Below, piece by piece: positions 21,624 to 33,343 of a DNA stretch of 64,000 nt. Every line of letters starts with the position of its first letter. The stretch's first letter is position 1. This DNA comes from Prochlorococcus sp. AG-363-A16. GTDB lineage: Bacteria; Cyanobacteriota; Cyanobacteriia; PCC-6307; Cyanobiaceae. The notes below the pieces were generated by a model that was not told where the DNA came from, ran no database searches, and worked only from the letters and a program-made list of their open reading frames with translations. Both the position numbers and the translations under genes were made by a program. The stretch spans positions 1 to 64,000 of the forward strand of contig QCFB01000003.1 in the NCBI GenBank assembly GCA_003280345.1, written 5' to 3'.

Positions 21624-23720
21624 GTGAAAAGAATTCCAAGCTTTAATAAGATCTGGCGAAACTGGTTACGCAACGAATCTCCCAGGCGCTCAGTAATTCA
21701 ATGGTCTGCCCCATACAAAGCAGGCCTTTTAGTTATTTGTTTTGTTGTTGCAATTATTTCAAGCTGGCACTTACTAGTTGAACCAGATTTACGCCCAGGA
21801 ATCCTTGCCCCTTTTGAAGCAATAGCTCCAAAAGATGCTCTTGTAGAAGATAGCCAAGCACTACAACAAAAACGTTCTGATCTAGTTCCTCGAACATTCG
21901 TTCAAATAATTGATCAGGAATCATCCAATCAACTTAGAGAACTCCTCACAAGACAACTAGAGGAACTTGAGCTTGTAGCCATTAGTGAAGATGCTGACCG
22001 CATTGGCCCTGTAAACCTCAACAAACAAGAGCGCAATTGGCTAACAAAACGCTCCAAATCTTCTAGAAAAAAATGGGAAAGAGATGTCAAACAGGCTTCC
22101 GAAAGAATGCTTAGCCAGGGATTAATCAAAACTCTTGCCTTTGATCAACTAAAAGATGCAGCCTCTCTTCATTTGTCTCTACTTGGGGAAAGTGAAAGTC
22201 CTGCAAGAAGCCTTGGAAGCAAATTAATTACCAATACCTTTCATGGGAAAAGCAACCTTCGCATGGACCCAGCAAGGAGCCAGCGTCTTTTAGAGGAACT
22301 AATTACCAAGCAAGGGATCCCAAAAATTCAAGTAAAAAGAGGTGATTTGATTACTAGAAAAGGTGAACCAATAAGCACTCAAGCCTATGAAGTTTTAGAT
22401 CACTTCGGAATGGTCAGTCGAAGTCCTCGACCAATTACCTGGCTATGTGGTTTTGGAGAAGCTTTAGCCAGTTGCGGTGTTTTGTTATTGATTATGAGAA
22501 GAGAGAAGCCATGTCTACAAGCTAGGCATGGGCTATTAGCCCTAACTCTGCTCTTAATAAGCCAAATAAGCAAAGTTTGGTTTGGAGCAGCAGTTAGTCC
22601 ATTGGCAGTAATTGTCCCTCCTACATTATTAATTTCTCAAGGCATTGGAACAACATCTGCACTTGCTTGGATGGCCATTGCAAGCCTTCAATGGCCTGTC
22701 TCTGTTAACGGAATCGGAGAAGGAAGATTAATTGTTGCTTGTGCAGCGGCAACATTAGTAGCTTTTCAAGGAGGGCACATAAGAAGTCGCGCGCAACTTC
22801 TACAAATGGTCATCTTGTTGCCTTTTGGTGCACTTATAAGCGAATGGATACTTCTTCGAAGTCAAATAGCACCTGCTCTAAGTGCTTGGGGAAAATTAGC
22901 CCCAAATTCTGAGGAACTGATTCATGAAGCTCTATTTTTAGGGGCAATGTTAATGCTAACGATACTAGTTATACCAATACTTGAAAGCACTTTCGGCCTA
23001 ATAACAAGAGCAAGACTAATGGAACTCGCCGACCAAGAAAGACCTCTATTGAGAAGACTTTCTAGAGAAGCTCCAGGCACCTTCGAGCACACAATGATGA
23101 TCTGTGGACTAGCAGAAGAAGGCGCTCGCTCCATAGGAGCTGATGTGGATTTAATTAGGACAGGCGCTTTATATCACGACATTGGCAAATTACATGCCCC
23201 AAATTGGTTCATAGAAAATCAAAAAGATGGTGAAAACCCACATGACAAAATAAACAACCCTTATACCAGCGCAGATGTATTACAAGCACATGTAGATGAA
23301 GGTTTAAAACTCGCACGCAAACATCGACTGCCTCGCCCAATTTCAGACTTTATTCCTGAACATCAAGGGACCTTAAAAATGGGTTATTTCCTTCATCTGG
23401 CACGTAAAAATGACCCTTCTGTACCAGAATCAAGGTTTCGCTATCACGGACCAATTCCTCGGTCAAGAGAAACTGCAATACTTATGCTTGCTGATGGTTG
23501 TGAGGCAGCACTTAGAGCCCTCGCTCAATCAAGTACTGATGAAGAAGCCTGTTCAACTGTTCGTACAATTATCGAGTCCAGGCAACTTGATGGTCAACTC
23601 AACGAAAGCAGCCTTACTAGAGCAGAAATTGAATTAGTAGTTCGTTCTTTTGTAAGTGTTTGGAGGAGAATGCGACACAGGCGCATTGCATATCCAATGC
23701 CAACCTCCATTAAAAAGTAA
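21624..23720 (+). CDS. 7TM-HD family metal-dependent phosphohydrolase (PgpH-like)
   Basis: 7TM region then HD domain: SREAPGTFEHTMMICGLAEEGARSIGADVDLIRTGALYHDIGKL. Confidence 0.92.
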   Translation: MKRIPSFNKIWRNWLRNESPRRSVIQWSAPYKAGLLVICFVVAIISSWHLLVEPDLRPGILAPFEAIAPKDALVEDSQALQQKRSDLVPRTFVQIIDQESSNQLRELLTRQLEELELVAISEDADRIGPVNLNKQERNWLTKRSKSSRKKWERDVKQASERMLSQGLIKTLAFDQLKDAASLHLSLLGESESPARSLGSKLITNTFHGKSNLRMDPARSQRLLEELITKQGIPKIQVKRGDLITRKGEPISTQAYEVLDHFGMVSRSPRPITWLCGFGEALASCGVLLLIMRREKPCLQARHGLLALTLLLISQISKVWFGAAVSPLAVIVPPTLLISQGIGTTSALAWMAIASLQWPVSVNGIGEGRLIVACAAATLVAFQGGHIRSRAQLLQMVILLPFGALISEWILLRSQIAPALSAWGKLAPNSEELIHEALFLGAMLMLTILVIPILESTFGLITRARLMELADQERPLLRRLSREAPGTFEHTMMICGLAEEGARSIGADVDLIRTGALYHDIGKLHAPNWFIENQKDGENPHDKINNPYTSADVLQAHVDEGLKLARKHRLPRPISDFIPEHQGTLKMGYFLHLARKNDPSVPESRFRYHGPIPRSRETAILMLADGCEAALRALAQSSTDEEACSTVRTIIESRQLDGQLNESSLTRAEIELVVRSFVSVWRRMRHRRIAYPMPTSIKK

Positions 23721-23859
23721 TAATTAACTCTCATGTAACTAAATAAATAGTAATTACTCGATTTTTAAATTCCTGTTCTTAAGTTTTTAGAATTTGAAAA
23801 CTCAATGAAACTCTAGAGGGCAAAACATTTTTGCACACAAAACAACAACAAAGTGATGG

Positions 23860-24255
23860 TTAAAGCCTCACACTTTTTCTATGAGCTGGCCTACACCAAT
23901 AAATCAAGGCAAGCAAATTAAATATCGCCATTAACAATGAAAGCCCACTTAAAGCGTGAGGATCTCTAACAAGGACTAGTCGCACAATTCCATATGGTAA
24001 TGATGCTGACAATGCCATAGACAAAGCAACTATTGCCAAAATGACTCCCCAACGGCGCTCTGCCAGGAGCCCAGCAGAAGCTACGATTCCAACAATGGCA
24101 GCTGGCCAAGCAAGACTTATTGCCAAGCTTATATTTGCTGCTTGCAAAGGTGGTCCTGCAAATGCAACCAATCCAATTACTGGTAGCGCCGCAACATTAG
24201 CCAACAAACCAATCCAAGTAAGGAGCCAATAACCGCGCACACCTTTACTCATCAC
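23860..24255 (-). CDS. hypothetical membrane protein
   Basis: 131-aa ORF with several hydrophobic segments. Confidence 0.6.
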   Translation of the reverse strand: MMSKGVRGYWLLTWIGLLANVAALPVIGLVAFAGPPLQAANISLAISLAWPAAIVGIVASAGLLAERRWGVILAIVALSMALSASLPYGIVRLVLVRDPHALSGLSLLMAIFNLLALIYWCRPAHRKSVRL

Positions 24256-24381
24256 TTAAAAGTATCACTACTTACCAAAGTAAACATATATCTTCCCAAT
24301 GTTTAGAAAGTCCATTTGAATTATTAACGAGAGTTATTTAAGACAATCCAACGAAAGTCCTTCTTACAGAGAAAGAATATT

Positions 24382-24690
24382 TCAAGTCTCTAAAGAAAGT
24401 GAAGAGATTACATTGGGAACCTTTTCCCGAAATGACTGATTTCTGTCTATGCGAGTATTCACTTTCAAAGTTGTATAAATCCTTGTAGCACCCAGACTAT
24501 GCACAGCTTCATGACAAGCCTTAACGCAATCAAAAACTTTTTCCCACTCACCCTCTATCGCGGTACCACTTGGACCAAGTTCATAATCAAGACCTGTTTT
24601 TTCAATAACCTTTTGACAAGCGGCAACAAAGGGTGAAAGGGAAATACCTACGCCTAAAGGCACCACACAAAGATCAACGCTTACCCACAT
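24382..24690 (-). CDS. MTH1187/YkoF-like thiamine-binding family protein
   Basis: VDLCVVPLGVGISLSPFVAACQKVIEKTGLDYELGPSGTAIEGEWEKVF. Confidence 0.85.
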   Translation of the reverse strand: MWVSVDLCVVPLGVGISLSPFVAACQKVIEKTGLDYELGPSGTAIEGEWEKVFDCVKACHEAVHSLGATRIYTTLKVNTRIDRNQSFREKVPNVISSLSLET

Positions 24691-24719
24691 TTATTTTTTA
24701 AATCCAAAGGACATAGTTT

Positions 24720-24962
24720 TCAACACCCCAATCCTGAGCTCAAGCAATTAGTGGGATATCTAACTGTCCTCCAAGCTCCACTTCTTGTCATCACCTCAAC
24801 CCCAATAGCTCTTTGACTAAGAGAGCAGTTATGACCTTGTCCATCACACCAGTTCTGAGCCGCCACCATTGCCGCTTCTATTGATTCATAGGGCATATCT
24901 AAAACTGGATGAGGCCTACCATCAAGTCCAGCCAATCTATAAAGCTTTTGCTTTAACGCCAT
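24720..24962 (-). CDS. conserved hypothetical protein
   Basis: 80-aa ORF, intact and coding-like. Confidence 0.6.
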   Translation of the reverse strand: MALKQKLYRLAGLDGRPHPVLDMPYESIEAAMVAAQNWCDGQGHNCSLSQRAIGVEVMTRSGAWRTVRYPTNCLSSGLGC

Positions 24963-25047
24963 CTATTGTCCAATTACAAAATCGTCCTTCCATGATCTCA
25001 TGAAGAAGTGCGGCATGCCAAATGGGACATATTTAGTTTTGATATCT

Positions 25048-26670
25048 TCAGATGCTTGGTCGTGTATCTGACTGAACAAGATCTCGCTGAGGATGAATGG
25101 AATTTTTCTCATCTGCAAAAACAAGCCTATTTAGGGCATTTACGTATGCCTGTGCAGCAGCTACCACAACATCAGTATCTGCCGAATGACCAGAGTAAAG
25201 CTTGCCATTACGCCTAAGGCGAATGGTGACCTCCCCCATAGCATCAATGCCTTCAGTTACCGATTTCACTGAAAATTCAACTAATTCATTAGGCTCATCT
25301 GCAAGAGAGTTCAATGCACTACATACTGCATCAACTGGTCCAGTGCCTAAGCAAACAGCAGTTTCTTCTTTACCCTCATGATCTAAAAGTGTAACTGTAG
25401 CCGTTGGTTTCAGAGAACTACCACAACTTACCTGAACAAGTTTTAGTTGGAACCTTGCCTCTGGCTGTTGAACTTGTTCACTTACTATTGCTTCAAGATC
25501 TCTATCAGTAATATCCCGTTTCCTATCAGCTAAATCTTTAAATCGAGCAAATGCCTCATTGAGATCATCTCTATTGAGGTCATAACCAAGTTCCTCCAGC
25601 CTTGCTCTAACCGCACTCCTACCACTTAGTTTTCCTAATGAAATCCTATTATCAGTCAAACCAACTGTTTGAGCGTCAACAATTTCATATGTAAGGCGAT
25701 TTTTAAGGACGCCATCTTGATGTATTCCAGATTCATGAGCAAAAGCATTCGCTCCAACAATTGCCTTGTTGGGTTGAACCACCATCCCAGTAAGGTTTGA
25801 AACTAATCGAGAAGTTTTAGTTATCTCTTCAGTTCTTACAGCAGTCAAAGGTGTAGGACTTTCAGGGTCTTTCCCAAAAAAGGGATTGAAATAACGCCTA
25901 CGTACATGTAACCCCATAACTAATTCTTCTAACGCTGCGTTCCCTGCACGCTCACCGATACCATTTATTGTGCATTCAAGTTGTCTGGCTCCATTTTTTA
26001 CGGCTTCAAGAAAATTCGCAACAGCCAAGCCTAAATCATTGTGGCCATGTACTGATAAAACAGCATCATTAATATTCGGCACATTTTTATTAATTCCAGC
26101 AATCAAACCACCAAATTCTGAGGGGGTTGTATATCCAACAGTGTCAGGAATATTGATTGTTCCTGCACCTGCAGAAATTGCAAGTTCTATAACCTCATAA
26201 AGGAATTCAGGGTCACTTCTCCCAGCATCTTCACAGGAGAATTCAACATCATTAACGAATGTTTTTGCATATTGAACCATTTCAGGAACAATCTCAAGTA
26301 CATCTGATCGTGATTTTCGAAGCTTATGTTCTAAATGTATATCGCTCGTCGCGATAAATGTATGAATACGGCTTCTAGGAGCAGGGTTAACAGCTTCTGC
26401 TGCAGCTTTAATATCAGCACGAGAAGCACGTGCAAGGCCACAAATAATCGGCCCATCTCCACCACCCACCTGCTCAGCAATCCTCTGAACTGCTGCAAAA
26501 TCACCTTGACTAGCAAAAGGGAAACCTGCTTCTATTACATCTACGCCAAGTCTTGCCAGCTGAAGAGCAATAGCAAGTTTTTCTTCAAGGTTAAGACTTG
26601 CCCCTGGGGACTGCTCTCCATCTCTAAGTGTGGTGTCAAAAATCAGAACTCGCCCTGGATCCTTAGCCAT
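25048..26670 (-). CDS. leuA: 2-isopropylmalate synthase
   Basis: [60 protein letters not shown]. Confidence 0.98.
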   Translation of the reverse strand: MAKDPGRVLIFDTTLRDGEQSPGASLNLEEKLAIALQLARLGVDVIEAGFPFASQGDFAAVQRIAEQVGGGDGPIICGLARASRADIKAAAEAVNPAPRSRIHTFIATSDIHLEHKLRKSRSDVLEIVPEMVQYAKTFVNDVEFSCEDAGRSDPEFLYEVIELAISAGAGTINIPDTVGYTTPSEFGGLIAGINKNVPNINDAVLSVHGHNDLGLAVANFLEAVKNGARQLECTINGIGERAGNAALEELVMGLHVRRRYFNPFFGKDPESPTPLTAVRTEEITKTSRLVSNLTGMVVQPNKAIVGANAFAHESGIHQDGVLKNRLTYEIVDAQTVGLTDNRISLGKLSGRSAVRARLEELGYDLNRDDLNEAFARFKDLADRKRDITDRDLEAIVSEQVQQPEARFQLKLVQVSCGSSLKPTATVTLLDHEGKEETAVCLGTGPVDAVCSALNSLADEPNELVEFSVKSVTEGIDAMGEVTIRLRRNGKLYSGHSADTDVVVAAAQAYVNALNRLVFADEKNSIHPQRDLVQSDTRPSI

Positions 26671-27031
26671 AAATGAATCTTTAGAGAAAATTGACCAATT
26701 TGATTAATTAATCAAATTCTAATTCAAATTTGACTAGAAATAAACAAAAACAACCTAATAATCAATTTCATAAGAATTCCAGTAAATAGCCATATAAAAA
26801 TCTCTTAGAAAACTCATACCCATAATGAGTAAATTTACATAGACATATTCTACCTTTTTAAAGTCTTTTTTATTCCAAAAAATCTATGTTTTCAGGGCAA
26901 GCAATACTCATTTTGAAAACTAATTTCCCAACCAAGCTTTTGAAAATCAGTCCTAACCTCAAAAAACGATAGGACCAGGGCTTTAAAAAGCACAAAAATC
27001 ATTATAAATTTAGCGAACCGGTGCTCAGAAC

Positions 27032-28603
27032 TTGTCCAAAGGCGAAATAGCCCTGGTTTTACATGCTCACCTTCCTTACGTGAAATCGGCAAAGGCCGGT
27101 TCATTGGAAGAAGATTGGTTTTTTCAGGCTCTGATGGAGTGCTATCTCCCTCTGCTGAACATCCTTGAGGGAACATCAAGCAATTCAAAATATCTGGCAA
27201 AGATCACCATTGGATTATCTCCAACACTCCTATCACTACTTGAAGATCAAGAGCTAAAAGATCGCTTTCCAAAATGGGTAAACCTTCGTCTAAAGCTATT
27301 AACCAATGCACCAAAACACCAAGAAAGCGCCGCAAGACATCTTTGGGAAAGAATCCAAAGCCAATTACAACATTGGAATTCCTGCAAAGGAGACCTTGTT
27401 GAACGCTTCAGAGCACTCCAGGTTTCCGGTGTAGTCGATCTGCTGACATGCGCTGCAACTCATGGATACCTTCCTCTCCTGCGCGAGAACCCCGAAGCAG
27501 TAAGGGGACAATTAAATACTGCTGTTAGAGAGCACCATCGTTTATTGGGACTTCAGCCAAGAGGGATTTGGTTGCCAGAATGCGCCTATTACGAAGGCCT
27601 CGACAAACTTTTGCAAGAGGCTGGTCTCAAATATGCAGTGCTTGATGGACATGGGCTTCTAAATGCGCATCCACGCCCTAGATATGGAATATATGCTCCA
27701 ATTTGCAGTAGAAATGCTATTGCCTTTTTTGGGCGGGATGGGGAATCTACGCTACCAATTTGGTCAGCAAAAGATGGATATCCAGGCGATCCTGAATATC
27801 GTGAGTTTCATCGAGATATGGGATGGGATTTACCAATTGAAAAGCTCCATGAAATCGGACTAAATGAACCCAGACCTCTCGGGATAAAGCTACACAAGGT
27901 CACAAGTCAAAAAACTTCTCTAAATGAAAAGGAAACTTACGAGCCAGATCTTGCAGCAAAAAAAATCAAAGAGCACGCCAAGGATTATTTAAATAAACGG
28001 CGAATTCAATTAAAAATATTAAACACCACAATGACAAATAAACCCTTGCTAGTAGCTCCATTTGATGCAGAGCTATTTGGGCATTGGTGGTTCGAAGGTC
28101 CCTACTTTCTTGCAGAATTATTCCAAGAAGCAGAAAAACAAGACATCAAATTCACACGACTGCTTGATGTGCTTATGGAAGAGCCACAACTTCAACTATG
28201 TGACCCAAGCCCCTCTAGCTGGGGGCAAGGTGGGTATCACAATTACTGGCTTAATGAGACAAATGCCTGGATTGTTCACGAATGGAGTAAAGCAAGTAAA
28301 GCAATGATTAAATTTTGCAGTCAGACTTCAATCCAAAAGATTCAAGAAAGAGTCCTTAAACAAGCTGGAAGAGAATTACTGCTTTCTCAATCATCAGATT
28401 GGAGCTTTATTTTACGTTCTAAAACAACAACTGAGCTCGCGAAAGAACGAATAAATCTTCATTTAAAAAGATTCTGGACTTTAATTAGCCTCTTAGAGAA
28501 AGAAGAGGAAGTACCAATAGAATTATTATCTAAACTTGAAAAGGAAGATCATCTATTTCCCTTAATTGATATAAAAGACTGGTCTAAAAAACTAGAGGGT
28601 TAA
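27032..28603 (+). CDS. glycoside hydrolase family 57 protein (putative 1,4-alpha-glucan branching enzyme/amylase)
   Basis: IALVLHAHLPYVKS, GIWLPECAYYEGLDKLL, APFDAELFGHWWFEGPYFL. Confidence 0.9.
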   Translation: MSKGEIALVLHAHLPYVKSAKAGSLEEDWFFQALMECYLPLLNILEGTSSNSKYLAKITIGLSPTLLSLLEDQELKDRFPKWVNLRLKLLTNAPKHQESAARHLWERIQSQLQHWNSCKGDLVERFRALQVSGVVDLLTCAATHGYLPLLRENPEAVRGQLNTAVREHHRLLGLQPRGIWLPECAYYEGLDKLLQEAGLKYAVLDGHGLLNAHPRPRYGIYAPICSRNAIAFFGRDGESTLPIWSAKDGYPGDPEYREFHRDMGWDLPIEKLHEIGLNEPRPLGIKLHKVTSQKTSLNEKETYEPDLAAKKIKEHAKDYLNKRRIQLKILNTTMTNKPLLVAPFDAELFGHWWFEGPYFLAELFQEAEKQDIKFTRLLDVLMEEPQLQLCDPSPSSWGQGGYHNYWLNETNAWIVHEWSKASKAMIKFCSQTSIQKIQERVLKQAGRELLLSQSSDWSFILRSKTTTELAKERINLHLKRFWTLISLLEKEEEVPIELLSKLEKEDHLFPLIDIKDWSKKLEG

Positions 28604-29823
28604 GAATCAAGAAAACCAACCATACCTAATCTTACTCTCCAAGGAGAAATTAAAAACAATTTCATCATAACAATCAAAAGCCTTGGCAAAGGAAGCGTAT
28701 TTGCTAAAAATCCTGACCAATCTTCACGAGGTAATTTAAAAAAATTAGAAAAAAAGCATCGCAAAAGAGTCTCATCAAAGCTCATTAAACGGCTCAAGCC
28801 AAACTGATAAAGACGATGACGTTGTACTAACTCTGGAGTCCATAAAGCCTTCCATCCTTCCTGAGCTATAGAAGCCGAGTCCATGGCAGGTTCTTTTGCT
28901 AGGGCATTAGCCAAATGCCTAGCCAATGCCGGTGCCCTCCTTAACAAAGCACCAACCATATAACCAGAAGCTGGGTGAACCATGCTCGCTGCACCACCAA
29001 AGGCAAGCACAGGTTGTGTACGAATTGGCAAAGGCAAGTTCATTGGGAACAAACAATTTTCTTCATGAATCACCTCCTCAACCTCAACACCACGATGAGA
29101 CAAGCGTTTATACAATCTTTCTTTCAAAATGCTCGAAGAAAGTGGCGGGGTACAGGCAAGAGATGTCTCCTCCACAAAAAAAACTCCTCCTCCAAAATCC
29201 ATTGCATATAAAAAAGTAGGTGGTTCATTTAATTCAGCTTTGCTCAGATGGTCAGGTCGAAAGTCCATCAAAACGAATTGACCTTTCTCTACTGGCGGCG
29301 AACTAAAACGTCCAACTACTCCATAAGCAGCCTGCTGAGCAACAGGTCCATGATCAGGCCGCTTTATAAAAATGCTTCTATGTCCACTGGCATCAATAAC
29401 AACTCTTCCTCTATATGTTTTTCCTGATCTACAAACAACCTCAGTATTAGAGCCTACAAGCTCAATTTTTTCGGCAGTCTCAACACACCAATTGGTGTCT
29501 TTACATCTAAGAAGTAAGGATTTTTGCAACGCTTCTTGGTCAAAGAGACCGTAATCAAAATGGTGTTTTATTGGTGCAACACCTTCTTCTCCTTGACCAT
29601 CACCAAAAAAGCTAACTGTATTAGTCCAACGATGACCTAATAATGAAGCCATTCCTAATGACTCCAACTCTTCAGCCCAGATTCCATAGGTGTTCGGCCA
29701 TGGTTTGTCTGGGACATGAGAAGCAAGAGCTGTTACGACTAAACCTTGCTCAACTAACTCCGCAACGATGCACTGAGCGGAGGGTCCTGCGCCTAAAACA
29801 AGTACATCAGAAAAATTGACCAA
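28600..29823 (-). CDS. crtL: lycopene cyclase (CrtL family)
   Basis: VLGAGPSAQCIVAELVEQGL, WPNTYGIWAEELESLG, FGGAASMVHPASGYMVGALLRRAP. Confidence 0.9.
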   Translation of the reverse strand: MVNFSDVLVLGAGPSAQCIVAELVEQGLVVTALASHVPDKPWPNTYGIWAEELESLGMASLLGHRWTNTVSFFGDGQGEEGVAPIKHHFDYGLFDQEALQKSLLLRCKDTNWCVETAEKIELVGSNTEVVCRSGKTYRGRVVIDASGHRSIFIKRPDHGPVAQQAAYGVVGRFSSPPVEKGQFVLMDFRPDHLSKAELNEPPTFLYAMDFGGGVFFVEETSLACTPPLSSSILKERLYKRLSHRGVEVEEVIHEENCLFPMNLPLPIRTQPVLAFGGAASMVHPASGYMVGALLRRAPALARHLANALAKEPAMDSASIAQEGWKALWTPELVQRHRLYQFGLSRLMSFDETLLRCFFSNFFKLPREDWSGFLANTLPLPRLLIVMMKLFLISPWRVRLGMVGFLDS

Positions 29824-29826
29824 TTT

Positions 29827-32466
29827 TCAAATAGAGGGAGTCTCATCTTTCCCTGGAACCTCAATGGACTCATCAGGTGGCTGAGGGTTACTTTGATCTT
29901 CGGCCTCAGGTGGAACCAATACAACCTCTGAGAGCCTGTCACCAGAATCAAGACGTTGGACCCTAACACCAGTTGCAGCACGAGATTGCTGCGGAATTTG
30001 ATCAGCACTTGTTCTAACGATCACCCCACGCTCGCTGACCAGCAATAGTTCTTCTCCCAGGCCTAAAACTCTCAATCCAACCAATTCATCCCCGTCTCGC
30101 CTGAACTTAATTGCACGCAAACCCATACCAGCTCTCTTCTGCAATCGAAACTGAGTTACAGGGACACGTTTGCCCAAGCCTGTTGCAGATGCAACCAAAA
30201 CCCAGGGTCCTTCAGTAACACTATCAACTCCACCCTCTATTTCTTCCTCAGAACAACTAGCGATTTGATCAGCTAATTCTGTAGGCAATACATCCATGCT
30301 TACCAAAGAGTCGCCAGGTCGCAAATTCATTGATCTCACACCTCTTGCAGTTCTTCCAAGAGGCCTTAGTTCATCATCATTAATTCGAAAGTGGATTGTC
30401 ATGCCAGCCTTTGAACCAATCAAAACACTGTCATCAGAAGCCGCCAGCCTTACCCAAGTAAGCGCATCGCCCTGCTCAAGACCAATTGCTATAAGACCAT
30501 TAGAACGAATCTTGCTAAAAGCTGATACAGAGGTTCTCTTGATAAAACCTCCTTTAGTAAGCATTAATAAATGAGTGTCATCGTCAAAAGACGTCACTGA
30601 TAGCAATGACGTAATTGCTTCTTCGCGAGGAATAGGCAATAGCTGTACTACAGGGGTACCTTTAGCAGTACGGCTACATTGAGGTACCCGGTAAGCGGGA
30701 AGAGCGTATGCAACTCCACGATCGCTGAAAAGAAGAAGAGTGTCGTGGTCATTGCAGCTAATAAATAACCTCACCGCTTCCTCTCCCTGACTTCGAGTAC
30801 CAGCCTTTCCCCTAGTACCTCTACTGGTTGCAACAAATTCACTTACAGGCATACGCTTTAAATAACCCGTCTCTGTAAGCAAGACAACTGAACGTTCATT
30901 AGCTATAAGGTCAATATCTTCAAGCCCTCCTCCAAGGTCAAGAATTTCGGTACGGCGTGGAGAAAAATATCTTTCACGTAACTTGCCTAATTCATCGTTA
31001 ATAAGTGTCAAGACTCTCTCTCTGTTTTCTAAAATATCTTTGAAATCGGCAATCTTCTTTACAAGATCTTCATGTTCAAGTTTTATCTTGTCAGCCTCTA
31101 AAGCAGTTAAGCGCCTTAGCTGCATTTGCAAGATTGAATCTGCCTGAATATCAGTTAAGCCATGAAGATCCTGGAGTTTTTGTTTTGCACTTGCAGTATC
31201 TGAGGCGGCACGAATTAATGCAATTATTGGGTCGATCTGATCAAGAGCAAGAAGGAGTCCTAATAAAATATGATCACGTTCCTCCGCTTTACGTAGTAAA
31301 TAACGAGTCCTTCTTTCAATTGTTGCAATTCGAAAATCTAAAAAAACCTGCAACATTTTACGTAGAGTTAATAGAACAGGTTCACCATCAACTAATGCCA
31401 ACATATTCGCACTAAAATTACTTTGTATAGGCGTAAGTTTAAAAAGATTGTTGAGAACAACTTGAGGATATGCGTCTCGTCGTAACTCAACTACCACTCT
31501 CATTCCATCTCGATCACTTTCATCTCTGATATCAGAAATTCCTTCCAACTTCTTATCATTCACCATATCGGCAATACGTTCTATAAGAGCTGCTTTATTT
31601 GTTTGATAAGGAAGCTGAGTAATAATCACTGCATCCCTATCCGGCCTTCCAGGAGATTCAATAGTCTCGATTTCTGCAACGCCCCTCATTGTCACTGAAC
31701 CTCTACCAGTAAGGTATGTTTCTCGAATTCCTTTTCTGCCTAAAATTTGCCCACCAGTAGGGAAATCTGGCCCAGTTATTATGCCCATCAATTCCTGATC
31801 ATTTAACTCTGGATTAGAAATAAGCGCCTTAAGTCCATCAATTAATTCACCCAGGTTATGAGGTGGGATATTGGTAGCCATCCCAACAGCTATTCCAGAA
31901 GAACCATTCAGCAATAACTGAGGAATACGAGCTGGTAAAACAGTTGGCTCCTGCTGTGAGCCATCAAAATTGTCAGAGAAATCAACCGTTTCTGCCTCAA
32001 TATCTTCTAAAAGACTGTCTGTAGTAAGTGCCTGCAATCGCGATTCTGTATATCTCATTGCAGCTGGAGGATCATTATCAATAGATCCAAAATTGCCATG
32101 CCCGTCTATCAAGGGCATTTGCATTGAAAAGTCCTGAGCCATGCGCACCAGTGCGTCATACACGGCTGTATCGCCATGCGGGTGATACTTACCAAGCACC
32201 TCACCCACAACACGAGCACACTTTCTATAAGGCCTTTCACTGGTAAGGCCAAGCTCATACATCGCATAAAGAATGCGCCTATGAACTGGCTTAAGGCCAT
32301 CTCTCGCGTCTGGCAAAGCGCGGCCCACTATTACGCTCATCGCGTACTCCAAGTAGGAGCGCGACATCTCATTCCTCAAGTCTGTCTGGATGATCCGATC
32401 GTCGGACTCTCCGGGAGCACCGCTACCGGGTCCCAAAGGATCAGCCATAGAAGAGACGGTTGCCAA
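29827..32466 (-). CDS. gyrA: DNA gyrase subunit A (start may be downstream, at MADPLGPG)
   Basis: [66 protein letters not shown]. Confidence 0.98.
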   Translation of the reverse strand: MATVSSMADPLGPGSGAPGESDDRIIQTDLRNEMSRSYLEYAMSVIVGRALPDARDGLKPVHRRILYAMYELGLTSERPYRKCARVVGEVLGKYHPHGDTAVYDALVRMAQDFSMQMPLIDGHGNFGSIDNDPPAAMRYTESRLQALTTDSLLEDIEAETVDFSDNFDGSQQEPTVLPARIPQLLLNGSSGIAVGMATNIPPHNLGELIDGLKALISNPELNDQELMGIITGPDFPTGGQILGRKGIRETYLTGRGSVTMRGVAEIETIESPGRPDRDAVIITQLPYQTNKAALIERIADMVNDKKLEGISDIRDESDRDGMRVVVELRRDAYPQVVLNNLFKLTPIQSNFSANMLALVDGEPVLLTLRKMLQVFLDFRIATIERRTRYLLRKAEERDHILLGLLLALDQIDPIIALIRAASDTASAKQKLQDLHGLTDIQADSILQMQLRRLTALEADKIKLEHEDLVKKIADFKDILENRERVLTLINDELGKLRERYFSPRRTEILDLGGGLEDIDLIANERSVVLLTETGYLKRMPVSEFVATSRGTRGKAGTRSQGEEAVRLFISCNDHDTLLLFSDRGVAYALPAYRVPQCSRTAKGTPVVQLLPIPREEAITSLLSVTSFDDDTHLLMLTKGGFIKRTSVSAFSKIRSNGLIAIGLEQGDALTWVRLAASDDSVLIGSKAGMTIHFRINDDELRPLGRTARGVRSMNLRPGDSLVSMDVLPTELADQIASCSEEEIEGGVDSVTEGPWVLVASATGLGKRVPVTQFRLQKRAGMGLRAIKFRRDGDELVGLRVLGLGEELLLVSERGVIVRTSADQIPQQSRAATGVRVQRLDSGDRLSEVVLVPPEAEDQSNPQPPDESIEVPGKDETPSI

Positions 32467-32602
32467 ACCTAAGGTTATCTCGGCATCTGATCACTTGCCG
32501 ATACAAACCAAGTGAACATTTGCTCTATTAGCGCTTAATACAGCCATCTACTCAGTGGTGAACTTGCCTTTTAAAATCAAGAAATTATTTTAGATGTAGG
32601 TT

Positions 32603-33268
32603 ATGGGCTCGTCAGAGGAATCAAAACCAGAAGAGACATCCAACCTTTCAGGCGCACCCCAATCCGCTGACACAAAAGGAATGTCAGAAAAAAATGCTGA
32701 GTCCAAAACTCAGGGAGCTGCTTCTTTTTCTATCAAATCAGATCCTCCAGGATCTTCAGAAGTGAAAGCAAATAGCAATCAAACAGAGGAAATTAGGCCT
32801 AAAGCTTCTTACTTCCAAGAAGCTTTAGGGACAAGTACGTCTTCAGTTCCTGACAATTCATCCATCAATGAAATTTCATCTAACGAAAAAACTTCTCAAA
32901 ATTCAAGTTTCAATTCACCACTCGAAGGCAACTCAGTAAAGGGAGGTGAATGGGAGTTACTGAAAGGCAAAATCTCAGAATTGTGGGAGCGCAATCAACT
33001 TCCTAGCCAAATGAACCAATTAATCCAACCTTTAAGGGTTCTGCTGGGGCTAGTAGGACTATTACTTGTAGTTCAATTATATGGAATTATTTTGGGTACA
33101 ATTGCTAAATTCCCTTTAGCCCCAAGGCTTTTCGAATTAGCAGGAATAATATGGCTCGTCAAGTTTTCCAGTAATAATTTAGTTCGGAGTAAAGATAGAG
33201 AAGATGTGATGACTGGAATAAAAAGTCGATGGAGCAAGTTCAGCAATGGTTCAAAAAGCGATGGATAA
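32603..33268 (+). CDS. hypothetical protein with C-terminal CAAD-like two-TM domain
   Basis: Ser/Asn-rich N-terminus then LRVLLGLVGLLLVVQLYGIILGTIAKFPLAPRLFELAGIIWLVKF-NNLV resembling CAAD. Confidence 0.65.
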   Translation: MGSSEESKPEETSNLSGAPQSADTKGMSEKNAESKTQGAASFSIKSDPPGSSEVKANSNQTEEIRPKASYFQEALGTSTSSVPDNSSINEISSNEKTSQNSSFNSPLEGNSVKGGEWELLKGKISELWERNQLPSQMNQLIQPLRVLLGLVGLLLVVQLYGIILGTIAKFPLAPRLFELAGIIWLVKFSSNNLVRSKDREDVMTGIKSRWSKFSNGSKSDG

Positions 33269-33343
33269 ATCCCTCTATCCATACACGAATTCGGTTTTAG
33301 ACACCCAAGTTGGTATTTTGGCTGGACTTTAATAAAGCATGCG

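Noticed and set aside
26697-26718. 22-bp perfect palindrome AATTTGATTAATTAATCAAATT upstream of leuA
   Set aside because: AT-only except two G/C pairs in an AT-rich intergenic region; plausibly chance, no second copy seen
30296-32472. Antisense ORFs over gyrA (30296-30574, 31134-31415, 32176-32472)
   Set aside because: They lie wholly or almost wholly inside a clear gyrA gene on the opposite strand and have no recognisable domains; frame shadows
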